Of a stretch of 64,000 nt of DNA, positions 43,701-51,874 are shown one piece after another. Below the pieces are notes generated by a model. It had not been told where the DNA came from, made no database searches, and saw only the letters and a program-made list of their open reading frames with translations. The position numbers and the translations under genes are program-made. The stretch spans positions 558,001-622,000 of the forward strand of contig JADJTK010000052.1 in the NCBI GenBank assembly GCA_016711225.1, in the 5' to 3' direction. The DNA is from Opitutaceae bacterium. GTDB taxonomy: Bacteria; Verrucomicrobiota; Verrucomicrobiia; Opitutales; Opitutaceae. Every line of letters begins with the position of its first letter. Positions within the stretch are counted from its first letter, which is position 1.

Positions 43701-44327
43701 TTAATGGGGCCTCCCTGGCGTCGCTTGGATTCCGGACAGGATCAGCGCCTTCGCCGTATCCATCTTCTTCATGAACGCGCGCCGTGACGGTTCGCCCGCC
43801 CGCGAGCAACTGATGGCTTTCACGACGGCAACGACGGCGCGTGCCATCGCCTTTACCTCGAGGTCCGTGCGAACCGTCCCAGCTCGTTGACCATCCACCA
43901 AGATTCTGCGGACCAGCTCCGCGAAGTCGGCCGAGAGCCGCTCGATCTCGGCGGCCAAGTCCGCGCCGAGCGAGGCCGACTGGAGAGTGAGCCCGTTGAC
44001 AAGGAGGCAGAGCGAGGGCTCCCGATCGATAAGCAGGGCCTGGTGGTCGAAAAGGGAGCCCAGCCGCTCCAGTGCGTCCCCACGGGGAGCGATGTGGGAG
44101 CCGACCTCGCGTGCCCAGGTTGCACGAACATGACCGATCACCGCGCGAAGGAGCGCCTCCTTGTCGGCAAAGTGGTGGTAGATGGCGCCCTTGGTCATCC
44201 CGACTTCCTGCGCCAGCAGGGAGAGCGTTGTTCCGGCGTAGCCCTTTTCGAGCAAGAGCGTGGTCGCCGTCTGGAGCAGGACCCCTCGCGTACGCTCGCC
44301 CTGGAGTTGTCTAAGTTTAGTGGTCAT
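43701..44327 (-). CDS. TetR-family transcriptional repressor
   Basis: A 208-residue repressor with the N-terminal helix-turn-helix TATTLLLEKGYAGTTLSLLA and GMTKGAIYHHFADKEALLRA, followed by an alpha-helical ligand-binding domain. It heads the cassette with the C_GCAxxG_C_C protein and the methyltransferase. It has a good Shine-Dalgarno sequence (GGAAGG, 8-9 bases before ATG), unlike the array genes. A palindrome at 44330-44351 directly upstream is the probable operator, pointing to autoregulation of the cassette. The ligand is unknown. Confidence 0.9.
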   Translation of the reverse strand: MTTKLRQLQGERTRGVLLQTATTLLLEKGYAGTTLSLLAQEVGMTKGAIYHHFADKEALLRAVIGHVRATWAREVGSHIAPRGDALERLGSLFDHQALLIDREPSLCLLVNGLTLQSASLGADLAAEIERLSADFAELVRRILVDGQRAGTVRTDLEVKAMARAVVAVVKAISCSRAGEPSRRAFMKKMDTAKALILSGIQATPGRPH

Positions 44328-44329
44328 TC

Positions 44330-44351
44330 ACATACCTTCCGCCCGGTATGT
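44330..44351. promoter_or_regulatory. TetR operator
   Basis: ACATACC, eight bases, GGTATGT: a perfect inverted repeat of TetR/AcrR operator type, three bases before the start codon of the TetR gene and overlapping its Shine-Dalgarno sequence. Binding would block both transcription and translation initiation. The remaining spacer to 44628 contains no supportable gene. Confidence 0.8.
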
Positions 44352-44628
44352 ATTAGCCTGGGCAGAGTTCGTCAAGTGGGCGAGGCTCCGGACCGGGGGT
44401 GGGCGCCGCGGCAGGCGGGCCACCGGTTGATCGGGAAGAGCGCGGCGCGAATGAGGCGCTGGACCAGGGGAAGACGGGCTCCGCCGGAGGCGCGCGCAGC
44501 GGCGTCGGGTGTCGAGTTGCGTCGATTCCGGAGCCACTTTGTGGTGGAGCGCAGACCCGAACGTTTTGGCGGGAGCTGGACCTCGGATGACTTTCGAATA
44601 CTTGCCCGACGATCCGCTTCTTGCGCAC

Positions 44629-46830
44629 CTAGGGCGCGGTGACCCGTAGGCGCAGGAAACGGCGGGTTGCGCCTGAGACGGGGACGAGGTCGCGCACGGT
44701 GACCGTTTTCGGGTAGCCGGGCGGAATGGTCTGCAGGTCGGTCCAGGTGACGAGGTCGGTGCTGGACTGAACAACGTATTGGAGGCCTGGGGAGTAGCCT
44801 TTGCGCGGGAAGGTGAGCGCGAGGTAGTTCTGACCGGCGCTGGGGACGGTTGAGACGGTCACCGGGGAGGCGACCCGGCCACGGGCGGGCAGACCGAAGG
44901 CGAAGCGCTCGAGGTTGGTCAGGCCGGCACCATCGGGATCCGCGAGCGGGCCGGAGATGGCGCTGTTGGTCAGGTCCGGTCCGGAGAAGCTGCCCGCGCG
45001 CCAGGCGGCATAGGTGGTGAAGACCTCGTCGTGGGCGACCACGAGCGCTGGGGCGGAGGGGGGCGATTCGTTGCCGGCGGCGTCAAACGCGGTGACGCGA
45101 TAGGTGTAGGTGGTGCCCGGGGTTAGGTCGGTGTCGGAGTAACCCGGCGTGGAGCTTGTGCCGATCAGCGCGCCGTCGCGGTAGATCCGGTAGCCGGTCA
45201 CGTCGACGTCATCGGCCGAGGCGGCCCAGGCGAGGGTGATGGCAGTGGAGGATGAGGCTGTACCTATGAGATTGGTGGGAACGGACGGGGGAAGGGCATC
45301 TGTACCCTGCCCGTTCCGTAGATTGTTTCCTCTCCCGGTCGGCCAAGGGAGAAGATTGTCTGAGGCGGACGCCACATCCCAGATCTGTACTCCGCCCGCA
45401 CCGCCGCCCAGGACATCTTTAAGCGAGAGGATGATCTCGACCCTGTGATCGCCATCAATATCTGCCAGTACGGGTGGACTCATGCTGCCCCTTTTGGCTA
45501 GAGGTATTTTGTGGAGCTGCACACCGTTGCCGTCGAGAATGATGAGATGGGACGCGTTCTGGGCGACGGAGTAGGTCGTGAATACGATTTCCGGAATGGC
45601 ATCGGCATTCAAGTCGCCAATGACCGCTCCACTGGCACCAACGAATGCACTCGCCCCATTGTCGAAAGTGTACGTCCAGAGAGTGCTTCCATCGGGAGAG
45701 AAACAGCGCATGTTTCCGTCGTAGGACGGAACCACGATTTCCGGGCGCATGTCTCCGGCAATGTTGGCAACGGCCGGTGCGGGCGCGACCTGAACAATGT
45801 TGTTTTCATACCCGGTATACAGGGGCATGCCGGAATTGAGCGGCGTTTCAAATCCCTGTACGCGCGTCATGTCGGGATTCAGGATCCAGAGGGAATTGCC
45901 GCGGTTTATATATTCGCCGGCCCGTTCATGGTCCGAATAGAGAATCACTTCGGGCAAGCCGTCTCCGTCGATGTCGCCGAAACAGGGCGGAGAATCGGTG
46001 AACTCATCCCGATCGTTGTTGTCGGGCCCCCATCCCTGTTTCGCGAGATCCAGCCGGTGGAACATCGGGACGCTTGAAGCCCAGAGGCCCGCCGAGGAGA
46101 ACATTGGGTTCGCAGGAAACGGCGCTCCGTCGGCATGCATGATACCGATGTGACAAATATCATAAGTACTGACCACTTCGGGCAGCGAATCGCCATCAAG
46201 GTCCGCGGCGCCGATATTCTGGTTGTAACCGCCAAAATCATTGCCCCCGTCGTACCCCTGCAGTTGCGGCCATCCCGGAATCACCTTGCCGGTGATGTCC
46301 CATGCAACGGTCACAGGTCCACTCGACGTCTTTACGGCGAGGATCTCGACCCGATTGTCGTGATCCAGATCCACACCCGCAATCGACCGAATCTCGCCAG
46401 CAGAGCCCGGAAAGGTTTGCGGCCATCCGGGAAGAATCATTCCCGTATGATCGTACACCGCCACCTTGTTGGAGTAGGCGATGGCAATCTCGCCATTGCC
46501 ATCATCGTCAAAATCCCCAACTACCGGTGCAGCATATTGACGGGATGACCCGTGATCATTGGGTGATGAGGAATTCTCCCCGACCGGAGCCCGCCAGAGC
46601 CGCCTCCCTTTGTTGTCCCATACATACAACACACTATGCCGCCCGGCAATGATCTCCATGGCTCCATCATTGTTGAGGTCGTAAACCGCTACCGACCCGA
46701 ACCAGTTTTCATCCCAGCTTGCGGCAAGCGTGGTTCGCAGGGTCGGAGCAGATACCGGCACCCCAAAGGAAGGTGTTACCAAAGCCGTTGCCCAGAATCC
46801 GAAAATAGTCACTGCATACGCATTTTTCAT
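44629..46830 (-). CDS. Secreted FG-GAP/VCBS beta-propeller protein with FN3 and shared C-terminal module
   Basis: A 733-residue secreted protein with signal peptide MKNAYAVTIFGFWATALVTP. Seven or more calcium-binding FG-GAP/integrin-like blades fill residues about 25-500, marked by DLNNDGAMEI, DFDDDGNGEI, DLDHDNRVEI, DLDGDSLPEV, DIDGDGLPEV and DIDGDHRVEI. An FN3 domain follows (about 510-595, VTGYRIYRDGALIG). The shared module comes last, in its GYSP variant (FPRKGYSPGLQYVVQ). Such propellers occur in PL11 rhamnogalacturonan lyases and in lectin-like proteins; I cannot decide between them. Base composition of the propeller part is less GC-rich than its neighbours, and the gene lies inside the scar of a lost array gene (46855-47134). 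Confidence 0.86.
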   Translation of the reverse strand: MKNAYAVTIFGFWATALVTPSFGVPVSAPTLRTTLAASWDENWFGSVAVYDLNNDGAMEIIAGRHSVLYVWDNKGRRLWRAPVGENSSSPNDHGSSRQYAAPVVGDFDDDGNGEIAIAYSNKVAVYDHTGMILPGWPQTFPGSAGEIRSIAGVDLDHDNRVEILAVKTSSGPVTVAWDITGKVIPGWPQLQGYDGGNDFGGYNQNIGAADLDGDSLPEVVSTYDICHIGIMHADGAPFPANPMFSSAGLWASSVPMFHRLDLAKQGWGPDNNDRDEFTDSPPCFGDIDGDGLPEVILYSDHERAGEYINRGNSLWILNPDMTRVQGFETPLNSGMPLYTGYENNIVQVAPAPAVANIAGDMRPEIVVPSYDGNMRCFSPDGSTLWTYTFDNGASAFVGASGAVIGDLNADAIPEIVFTTYSVAQNASHLIILDGNGVQLHKIPLAKRGSMSPPVLADIDGDHRVEIILSLKDVLGGGAGGVQIWDVASASDNLLPWPTGRGNNLRNGQGTDALPPSVPTNLIGTASSSTAITLAWAASADDVDVTGYRIYRDGALIGTSSTPGYSDTDLTPGTTYTYRVTAFDAAGNESPPSAPALVVAHDEVFTTYAAWRAGSFSGPDLTNSAISGPLADPDGAGLTNLERFAFGLPARGRVASPVTVSTVPSAGQNYLALTFPRKGYSPGLQYVVQSSTDLVTWTDLQTIPPGYPKTVTVRDLVPVSGATRRFLRLRVTAP

Positions 46831-46854
46831 ATAGAGACAATATGGGGTGGGCTA

Positions 46855-46967
46855 TTCTGTGCGTCCGATGCTCTCCTGGAGCCGATGGCGCCGATCTTGT
46901 CGGTCGGTGCTGCGGGGGTGACGGTGAACCCCGAGGCGAACGCAAGGAGCAGACGGCGAGGGTTCAT
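46855..46967 (-). pseudogene. Orphan signal peptide of a lost array gene
   Basis: ATG 46967 opens MNPRRLLLAFASGFTVTP, almost identical to the start of the gene at 57361 (MNPRRLLLAFASVLAATLSA) and similar to that at 49652. The reading becomes senseless after about 15-20 residues and reaches the FG-GAP gene. It is the head of a deleted or interrupted array gene. Confidence 0.72.
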
Positions 46968-46994
46968 GAGAGAAGAGGGCTGAGTGAATGATTG

Positions 46995-47019
46995 AGGTTT
47001 TTTGCGGGGCGCAGAACCT
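46995..47019. repeat. REP-like palindrome, copy 3
   Basis: AGGTTTTTTGCGG-GGCGCAGAACCT, a diverged copy, followed by CAGGCGCCTGTCGCGCC. It lies 28 bp upstream of the orphan signal peptide, the same place it holds before intact genes. Confidence 0.7.
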
Positions 47020-47092
47020 CAGGCGCCTGTCGCGCCTGGAGGAGGGGAGTGGAGAAGTCAGAAGGGAGAAAACAGAGTGCAGAACGGGATGA

Positions 47093-47134
47093 TCACGGAG
47101 ACGCTGTGACACGGACACGGAGGAAGCGGCGGGG
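47093..47134 (-). pseudogene. Orphan tail of the shared C-terminal module
   Basis: PRRFLRVRVTASP followed by a stop codon, the exact end of the module, with nothing of the module in front of it. The surrounding sequence matches 55445-55500, the end of another array gene. It is the last trace of a deleted array member between 46831 and 47186. Confidence 0.75.
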
Positions 47135-47186
47135 GGCGGAGGCCGGTAGACTGTGGACAGTGGGCGGTGGGCGACAGACGGAAGTG

Positions 47187-49652
47187 CTATGGGCTGTTGG
47201 TGACACGGAGCCGCAGGAAGCGGCGAGGTGTGTTCGCGGAGCCAATCGCGATGGCATCCGGTGCGGTGATTGAGCCGGCCCCGGCGGTGTAGGTGCGGCC
47301 GGGCACGGCGGTCCAGGTGGCGAGATCGGTGCTGCTCTCGAGGATGTAGGTCAGGTCGGTCGCGGTGGTGCGGCGCGGGAAGGTGAGGGTGAGGTAGTGC
47401 TGGCCGGAGTCGGCGATCATACTGGTGGTTACAGGCGACGCGACAGGGCCGCGGGCGGGAATCGCGAAGGCGTAGCGCTCGAGATTGGTGAGGCCGCAGC
47501 CGTCGGGGTCGGCGTTGGGGCCGGAGATGGTGTCGTTCGTGAGATCGGTGCCGGCGAAGTTCGCGGTGCGCCACGTGGCGAAGCTCGGAGGCGGAGTGGG
47601 CGCTCCAATCGTGACTTCGATGAGGGCGTAGCCGTGGCGGCTGCCGGTGTCGGTGATGTGGGCAAGGATCTCGTAGGTGCCCGGGGCGCGGTCGGCCGGC
47701 ACGGTGACGAAGTGGGCCCAGAGGTTGCCGGTGCGCTCGGCGGTGATGTCGATGGCTGCCGGGGAGGGGATGGTGAAGGGCGCGAGGAGCGTGTCGGCAG
47801 CGAGTTCAACCGTGGCGATATCTGCTGGTGCACCGGGTGCGACGGTGACGCGAATGGACGCGGCCGTGCCGGGGGCGATCGTGGCCGGCGAAGCCGAGGC
47901 GGCGAGAGTGAGCGGATAGACGTGGGCCGGGCCCTCGGTCAATGGTGCGCCGGAGACGAGATGATCGGAAAGGCGGTTGAGGTAGCACTCGAGGTTGTCG
48001 TAGCCGGCGACGCCCGTGTACGCGACCGAGAGCTGTTTGCCGGTGTGGTCTTGGGCGAGCGGATTGAGACCGTTGTGCAGTTCCCAGGCGTCGGGCATGC
48101 CGTCGTCGTCGGAGTCGAGCGGAGGCGGAGGCGGCGTGGTCCAGTCGAGACTGAAGGCGTCGTTGGCTTCGGCTTCCGAGCCGTGGGTATCGCTGATTTG
48201 ACGGGAACGGACACGCTCGATCATGCGCCGGTCCATCGGGTCGCGCGGGAAGGCGCCGACGGCGGCGGCTGTTTCGTCGATGCGGGCATCGCCCGGTGTG
48301 CCCGGAGTGAGCGCCGGGAATGCGTGCGGAGCGAAGACGGCGACCGCCGGCACGCGCGTGTTCGGGCCATTGGTGGCGAAATTGTTGCAGCAGAAGACCA
48401 GATCGAGGTCGCCGAAGGACGGGTAGAGGTTGATGCGGTTGTCGTGATAGTAGATCCGATCGATCGTTCCGGAGGTAGAACCGAACATGCCGTAGGGGTA
48501 GGTGGGCCGGACGTGGGCGTAGTTTCCCACATAGTTCAAGTGGAATGGCGCCCGGTAATGCTGGCCCCAGGGATTGAGGTAGTGGTCCTTGAAGCCGATA
48601 TCGGTGCCCGTATCCCAGAGGAGATTCCAGGACGATTCGATCGAGACGGGCGAGTCGGTCTCGCTGCGCTCGCTCGGACCGTCGTCGCAGTCGATCTGCG
48701 GGAGGCGCCCACCTAGCCGGTAGAGGAGATTGTGGTGGAACGAGATGTTGTCGAGCGGGTGGCCGGCGGACGAGTACTTGATCAGGATGCCGCCGCGGTC
48801 GTAGTGCTCGCCCAACGTTTCGGCGAAGATGCTGTTCTGGACGGTGTGGTTGAAGGTGGCGCCGATCTGCGCGCATTCGTCACCGGCCCAGGCGAAGGAG
48901 CAGTGGTCGACGATGACATTGCTGCTGTCCATCAGGCGGAGGTTGTCCTGATCGACGCCATCGCGGGACCGGAGATGGCGGAAGACCATGTTGTTGCGGG
49001 CGCTGGGGCCGGAGCCGTAACGGCTTTCCGAGTAGAGCCCGCGCAAGATCACTCCGCCCGGGGACGACTGGCCGGCGACGGTGACGTCGCCTTCGCGCAC
49101 GTTGTGGTTGTCGTCCCAACGGGTGGATGGCGCGCAGACGCCGCTGACCTTGAAGAGCACATACCGCGGGCGCGGGATGGCCATCGCGGCGAAGAACGAG
49201 CCGGGGCCGGAGGCGTTCAGGTTGGTGACATAGACGACTTCGCCGCCGCGACCGCCGGTGATGCGGGCGCCGAAGCCTTCGGCGCCGGGAAAGACCGGGA
49301 GGTTGGCAGCGGGACCAAAGGTGGCGAAGGCGGGGGCGCTCTCGGTCGATCGATTGGAGGACGCATCGATGGCGGTGACGGCGTAGCGGTAGCTGCGACC
49401 CGGCACGGTGGACGTATCGGTGTAGGACAGTGTCCCGCCGCTGTCGCCCAGGAGTTCCCCGTCGCGGTAGATGCCGTAATCGACCACGCCGATGTCGTCG
49501 GTGGCAGCCGTCCAGGTGATAACGGTGGCGCCAGACGTTTCGTCGGTGCAGCTCAGGTTGGCTGGTGTGGACGGCGGGGTGGTGCCGGTCTGCGCGGAGA
49601 CGGAGACGGCGGACACCGAGGCGAACGTAAGGAGCAAACAGCGAGGGTTCAT
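47187..49652 (-). CDS. Secreted pectate lyase (PL1 type) with FN3 and shared C-terminal module
   Basis: An 821-residue secreted protein; ATG 49652 gives MNPRCLLLTFASVSAVSVSA as signal peptide. An FN3 domain (about 25-110) precedes a PL1-type pectate lyase. Its marks are the entry motif FPGAEGFGARITGGRGGEVV, VTNLNASGPGSFFAA, FKVSGVC, VTVAGQSSPGGVILRG and the core DSSNVIVDHCSFAWAGDE, with the conserved metal-site region following. It should cleave polygalacturonate by beta-elimination outside the cell. A TSP3-like calcium segment (DSDDDGMPDAWELHNGLNPL) and a small beta domain link it to the shared module (from FATWRTANFAGTDLTNDTIS). A frame extension to 49697 has no better start. Confidence 0.9.
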   Translation of the reverse strand: MNPRCLLLTFASVSAVSVSAQTGTTPPSTPANLSCTDETSGATVITWTAATDDIGVVDYGIYRDGELLGDSGGTLSYTDTSTVPGRSYRYAVTAIDASSNRSTESAPAFATFGPAANLPVFPGAEGFGARITGGRGGEVVYVTNLNASGPGSFFAAMAIPRPRYVLFKVSGVCAPSTRWDDNHNVREGDVTVAGQSSPGGVILRGLYSESRYGSGPSARNNMVFRHLRSRDGVDQDNLRLMDSSNVIVDHCSFAWAGDECAQIGATFNHTVQNSIFAETLGEHYDRGGILIKYSSAGHPLDNISFHHNLLYRLGGRLPQIDCDDGPSERSETDSPVSIESSWNLLWDTGTDIGFKDHYLNPWGQHYRAPFHLNYVGNYAHVRPTYPYGMFGSTSGTIDRIYYHDNRINLYPSFGDLDLVFCCNNFATNGPNTRVPAVAVFAPHAFPALTPGTPGDARIDETAAAVGAFPRDPMDRRMIERVRSRQISDTHGSEAEANDAFSLDWTTPPPPPLDSDDDGMPDAWELHNGLNPLAQDHTGKQLSVAYTGVAGYDNLECYLNRLSDHLVSGAPLTEGPAHVYPLTLAASASPATIAPGTAASIRVTVAPGAPADIATVELAADTLLAPFTIPSPAAIDITAERTGNLWAHFVTVPADRAPGTYEILAHITDTGSRHGYALIEVTIGAPTPPPSFATWRTANFAGTDLTNDTISGPNADPDGCGLTNLERYAFAIPARGPVASPVTTSMIADSGQHYLTLTFPRRTTATDLTYILESSTDLATWTAVPGRTYTAGAGSITAPDAIAIGSANTPRRFLRLRVTNSP

Positions 49653-49679
49653 GAGAGAAGAGGGATGAGCGAAGGGTGG

Positions 49680-49702
49680 AGGTTTTGCGGGGCGCAAAAC
49701 CT
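49680..49702. repeat. REP-like palindrome, copy 4
   Basis: AGGTTTTGCGG-GGCGCAAAACCT followed by TAGACGCCTGGCGGC, in the spacer 28 bp upstream of the PL1 gene start. Confidence 0.8.
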
Positions 49703-49713
49703 TAGACGCCTGG

Positions 49714-49836
49714 CGGCCCGGAGGAGGGGAGGAGTGGAGAAGTCAGAAGGGAGAATGCAGAGTGCAGAACGGGGTGAGGATGAAGGCCGGTCAGGGTGTC
49801 GTGATGCGGAGGCGGAGGAAGCGGCGAGAGGCCTCG
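49714..49836. repeat. 123-bp perfect duplication, copy 1 (copy 2 at 51752-51874)
   Basis: The stretch from the REP-flanking CGGCCCGGAGGAGG through the stop codon into the last 15 codons of the module is identical, base for base, at 51752-51874. The two copies diverge immediately afterwards. This indicates recent duplication or gene conversion of array ends. Confidence 0.85.
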
Positions 49837-51695
49837 TCCATTGCCATGGCATCCTGCGCAGTGATCGGGCCGGAGCCAGGGGCGTAGGTCTGGCCCGGGA
49901 CAGGAGCCCATGAGACGAGGTCGATGCTCGCCTCAAGGGTGTAGCTCAGGTCGGTGGCCGTGGCGCGGCGCGGAAAGGTGAGCGTGAGCACGCGGCCGGC
50001 GGCAGTGTCGGCGTTGCCGATCGCGACCGGATTGGCGATGGGCCCGCGGGCGGGGAGCGCGAAGGCGTAGCGCGCGAGATTGGTGAGGCCGCAGCGATCC
50101 GGATCGGCGAGCGGGCCGGAGATGGCGTCGTCAGCGAGGTCGGCGCCGGCCCAGTGCGCGGCGCGCCACGTGGCGTAGGTGTCCGGCGGTGCCGGAAGAT
50201 CGACGCGGTAGACGTGGATGATGGGGGAGGCGCCGACCGCGTTGTATTGGCAGAGGAAGATGCGGTTGGTGGCCGGGTCGTAGGCGGCACCCGCGACCGA
50301 ATCCTGACCATCGGGTCCGAACGGCAGGTCGAGGGTCCACATCGCGTATGGCACCATCTCCCACGGCTGGGCGGATCCGGCGGCCACGCGGGCGAGGTCC
50401 TGGGCGCGGTAGGCCCAGACGTAGGCGACGTACGGGTAGGCGTGGCAGCCCTTACCTCCGCTAGCCGGGTCGTAAACGTAGACGACCGCTCCGTTGGTGC
50501 TGGGCACGGGTTGGAGATGGAGGGCCGGATCGCTCGTTCCCTGGCCGTAGTGCGGCACGCCGATGCCGGAGCTACCGAAGAAGAGCACGCTATCCGAGCC
50601 GAAGGGGAAGACGAGGCCGCTGGAGCCGGCAGCCTGGTTGAACTGCGGGTTGATCTCGGTCGAGTTACCCCAGGTGCCGAGAGTCGAGTGTTCGTAGGTG
50701 TAACCGACAAGTAACCGTGCGGGGACCGGATCGATCGCGCCCAACTTGGCCGGGTCGAAGACAGTGGCGGTGGGGCCGTAGGAGGTGCGGCTCACGATCG
50801 GCACGCCGTCGAGGCCAGTGAGCACGGGGCCGCCGAGAGCGGTCTGCCACTCCGGCGGGATGTGCGCCATGCCGCCGGCGACGAAACCCGGGTTGTAGGT
50901 ACCGACCGTGTACATTCCGGCGAAGTCACCGGCCTGTGCGAGATCGAGGCCCGAGGTGAAGTGCGAGCGGCGTGCGCTGCCGCCGGCGTCGTAGTAGGCG
51001 TAGGACGTGCCGATGAGGCGGTCGCCGTAGACGAACAGGCCGCCGACCTTGCAGCCCGTGATGACGGAGCCGCCGGCACCGACTTCGTTGAGATGTCCCT
51101 CGGACACATCGGTGAGGTTTTGCAGGGCGGTGGCGACGGGCAGGGCGGCGAAGTCGGAGGTGATCACCGGAGAGGGGATCGAGATCTCGCCAACGAGCTG
51201 GTACCAATCGTGCCCGCGGGCGAAGAGCGAGTTGTTGGCGGGGTTGAAACCGATGGAGGTGCCGCCGTAGGCGTAGTTGTTCTGCGCGTCGCGAGGGAAG
51301 GCGAAGGCGCCGAGGTAGGTGAGGTGTTGGGCGCGGACAAGCCGGGGGTTTTCGGCAGCGTCGGTGGTGACGGTGACGGCTGGCGAGACGGCGCTGGTGT
51401 TGCCGGCAGCATCGCGGGCGGCGATGCGATAGGTGTGGGCGGAGCCGGGCGCGAGCCCGGTGTCGGTGAAGGTGTTGTCAGAGTGGGTGAGAAGGAAGGA
51501 GCCGTCGCGGTGGATGTCGTAGCCGGTGACGGCTGTGCCGTCCTCGGCCTGGGTCCAGTAGAGGATGGTGCTGGTGGCCGAGGCGGCGGTGCCGGCGAGG
51601 TTGGCGGGGACCGAGGGTGGGGTGGTGTCGGTCTGCGCATGGAGGGAGGCGGCGAGGACGAGCGCCGCAGAGAGGAGGATGTTCCGGGGGATCAT
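49791..51695 (-). CDS. Secreted protein of unknown type (FN3 plus propeller-like domain) with shared C-terminal module; paralogue A
   Basis: A 634-residue secreted protein; ATG 51695 starts signal peptide MIPRNILLSAALVLAASLHA. An FN3 domain follows (about 22-105). Residues about 110-490 form a beta-rich region that I do not recognise (HLTYLGAFAFPRD, GFNPANNSLFARGHDWYQL, LLVGYTYEHSTLGTWGNSTE, YVAYVWAYRAQDLARVAAG, AAYDPATNRIFLCQYNAVG); the strand periodicity suggests a beta-propeller. The shared module comes last (from YATWRAAHWAGADLADDAIS). It is a close paralogue of the protein at 55460-57361, and the two bracket the esterase gene 51829-55310. Confidence 0.82.
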   Translation of the reverse strand: MIPRNILLSAALVLAASLHAQTDTTPPSVPANLAGTAASATSTILYWTQAEDGTAVTGYDIHRDGSFLLTHSDNTFTDTGLAPGSAHTYRIAARDAAGNTSAVSPAVTVTTDAAENPRLVRAQHLTYLGAFAFPRDAQNNYAYGGTSIGFNPANNSLFARGHDWYQLVGEISIPSPVITSDFAALPVATALQNLTDVSEGHLNEVGAGGSVITGCKVGGLFVYGDRLIGTSYAYYDAGGSARRSHFTSGLDLAQAGDFAGMYTVGTYNPGFVAGGMAHIPPEWQTALGGPVLTGLDGVPIVSRTSYGPTATVFDPAKLGAIDPVPARLLVGYTYEHSTLGTWGNSTEINPQFNQAAGSSGLVFPFGSDSVLFFGSSGIGVPHYGQGTSDPALHLQPVPSTNGAVVYVYDPASGGKGCHAYPYVAYVWAYRAQDLARVAAGSAQPWEMVPYAMWTLDLPFGPDGQDSVAGAAYDPATNRIFLCQYNAVGASPIIHVYRVDLPAPPDTYATWRAAHWAGADLADDAISGPLADPDRCGLTNLARYAFALPARGPIANPVAIGNADTAAGRVLTLTFPRRATATDLSYTLEASIDLVSWAPVPGQTYAPGSGPITAQDAMAMDEASRRFLRLRITTP

Positions 51696-51717
51696 GATGG
51701 GTGATGGCGGAGGGCGG

Positions 51718-51740
51718 AGGTTTTGCGGGGCGCCAAACCT
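51718..51740. repeat. REP-like palindrome, copy 5
   Basis: AGGTTTTGCGG-GGCGCCAAACCT followed by TAGGCGCCTGTCGGC, 22 bp upstream of the paralogue A start. Confidence 0.8.
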
Positions 51741-51751
51741 TAGGCGCCTGT

Positions 51752-51874
51752 CGGCCCGGAGGAGGGGAGGAGTGGAGAAGTCAGAAGGGAGAATGCAGAG
51801 TGCAGAACGGGGTGAGGATGAAGGCCGGTCAGGGTGTCGTGATGCGGAGGCGGAGGAAGCGGCGAGAGGCCTCG
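51752..51874. repeat. 123-bp perfect duplication, copy 2
   Basis: Identical to 49714-49836. It covers the spacer and the end of the module of the gene at 51829. Confidence 0.85.
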
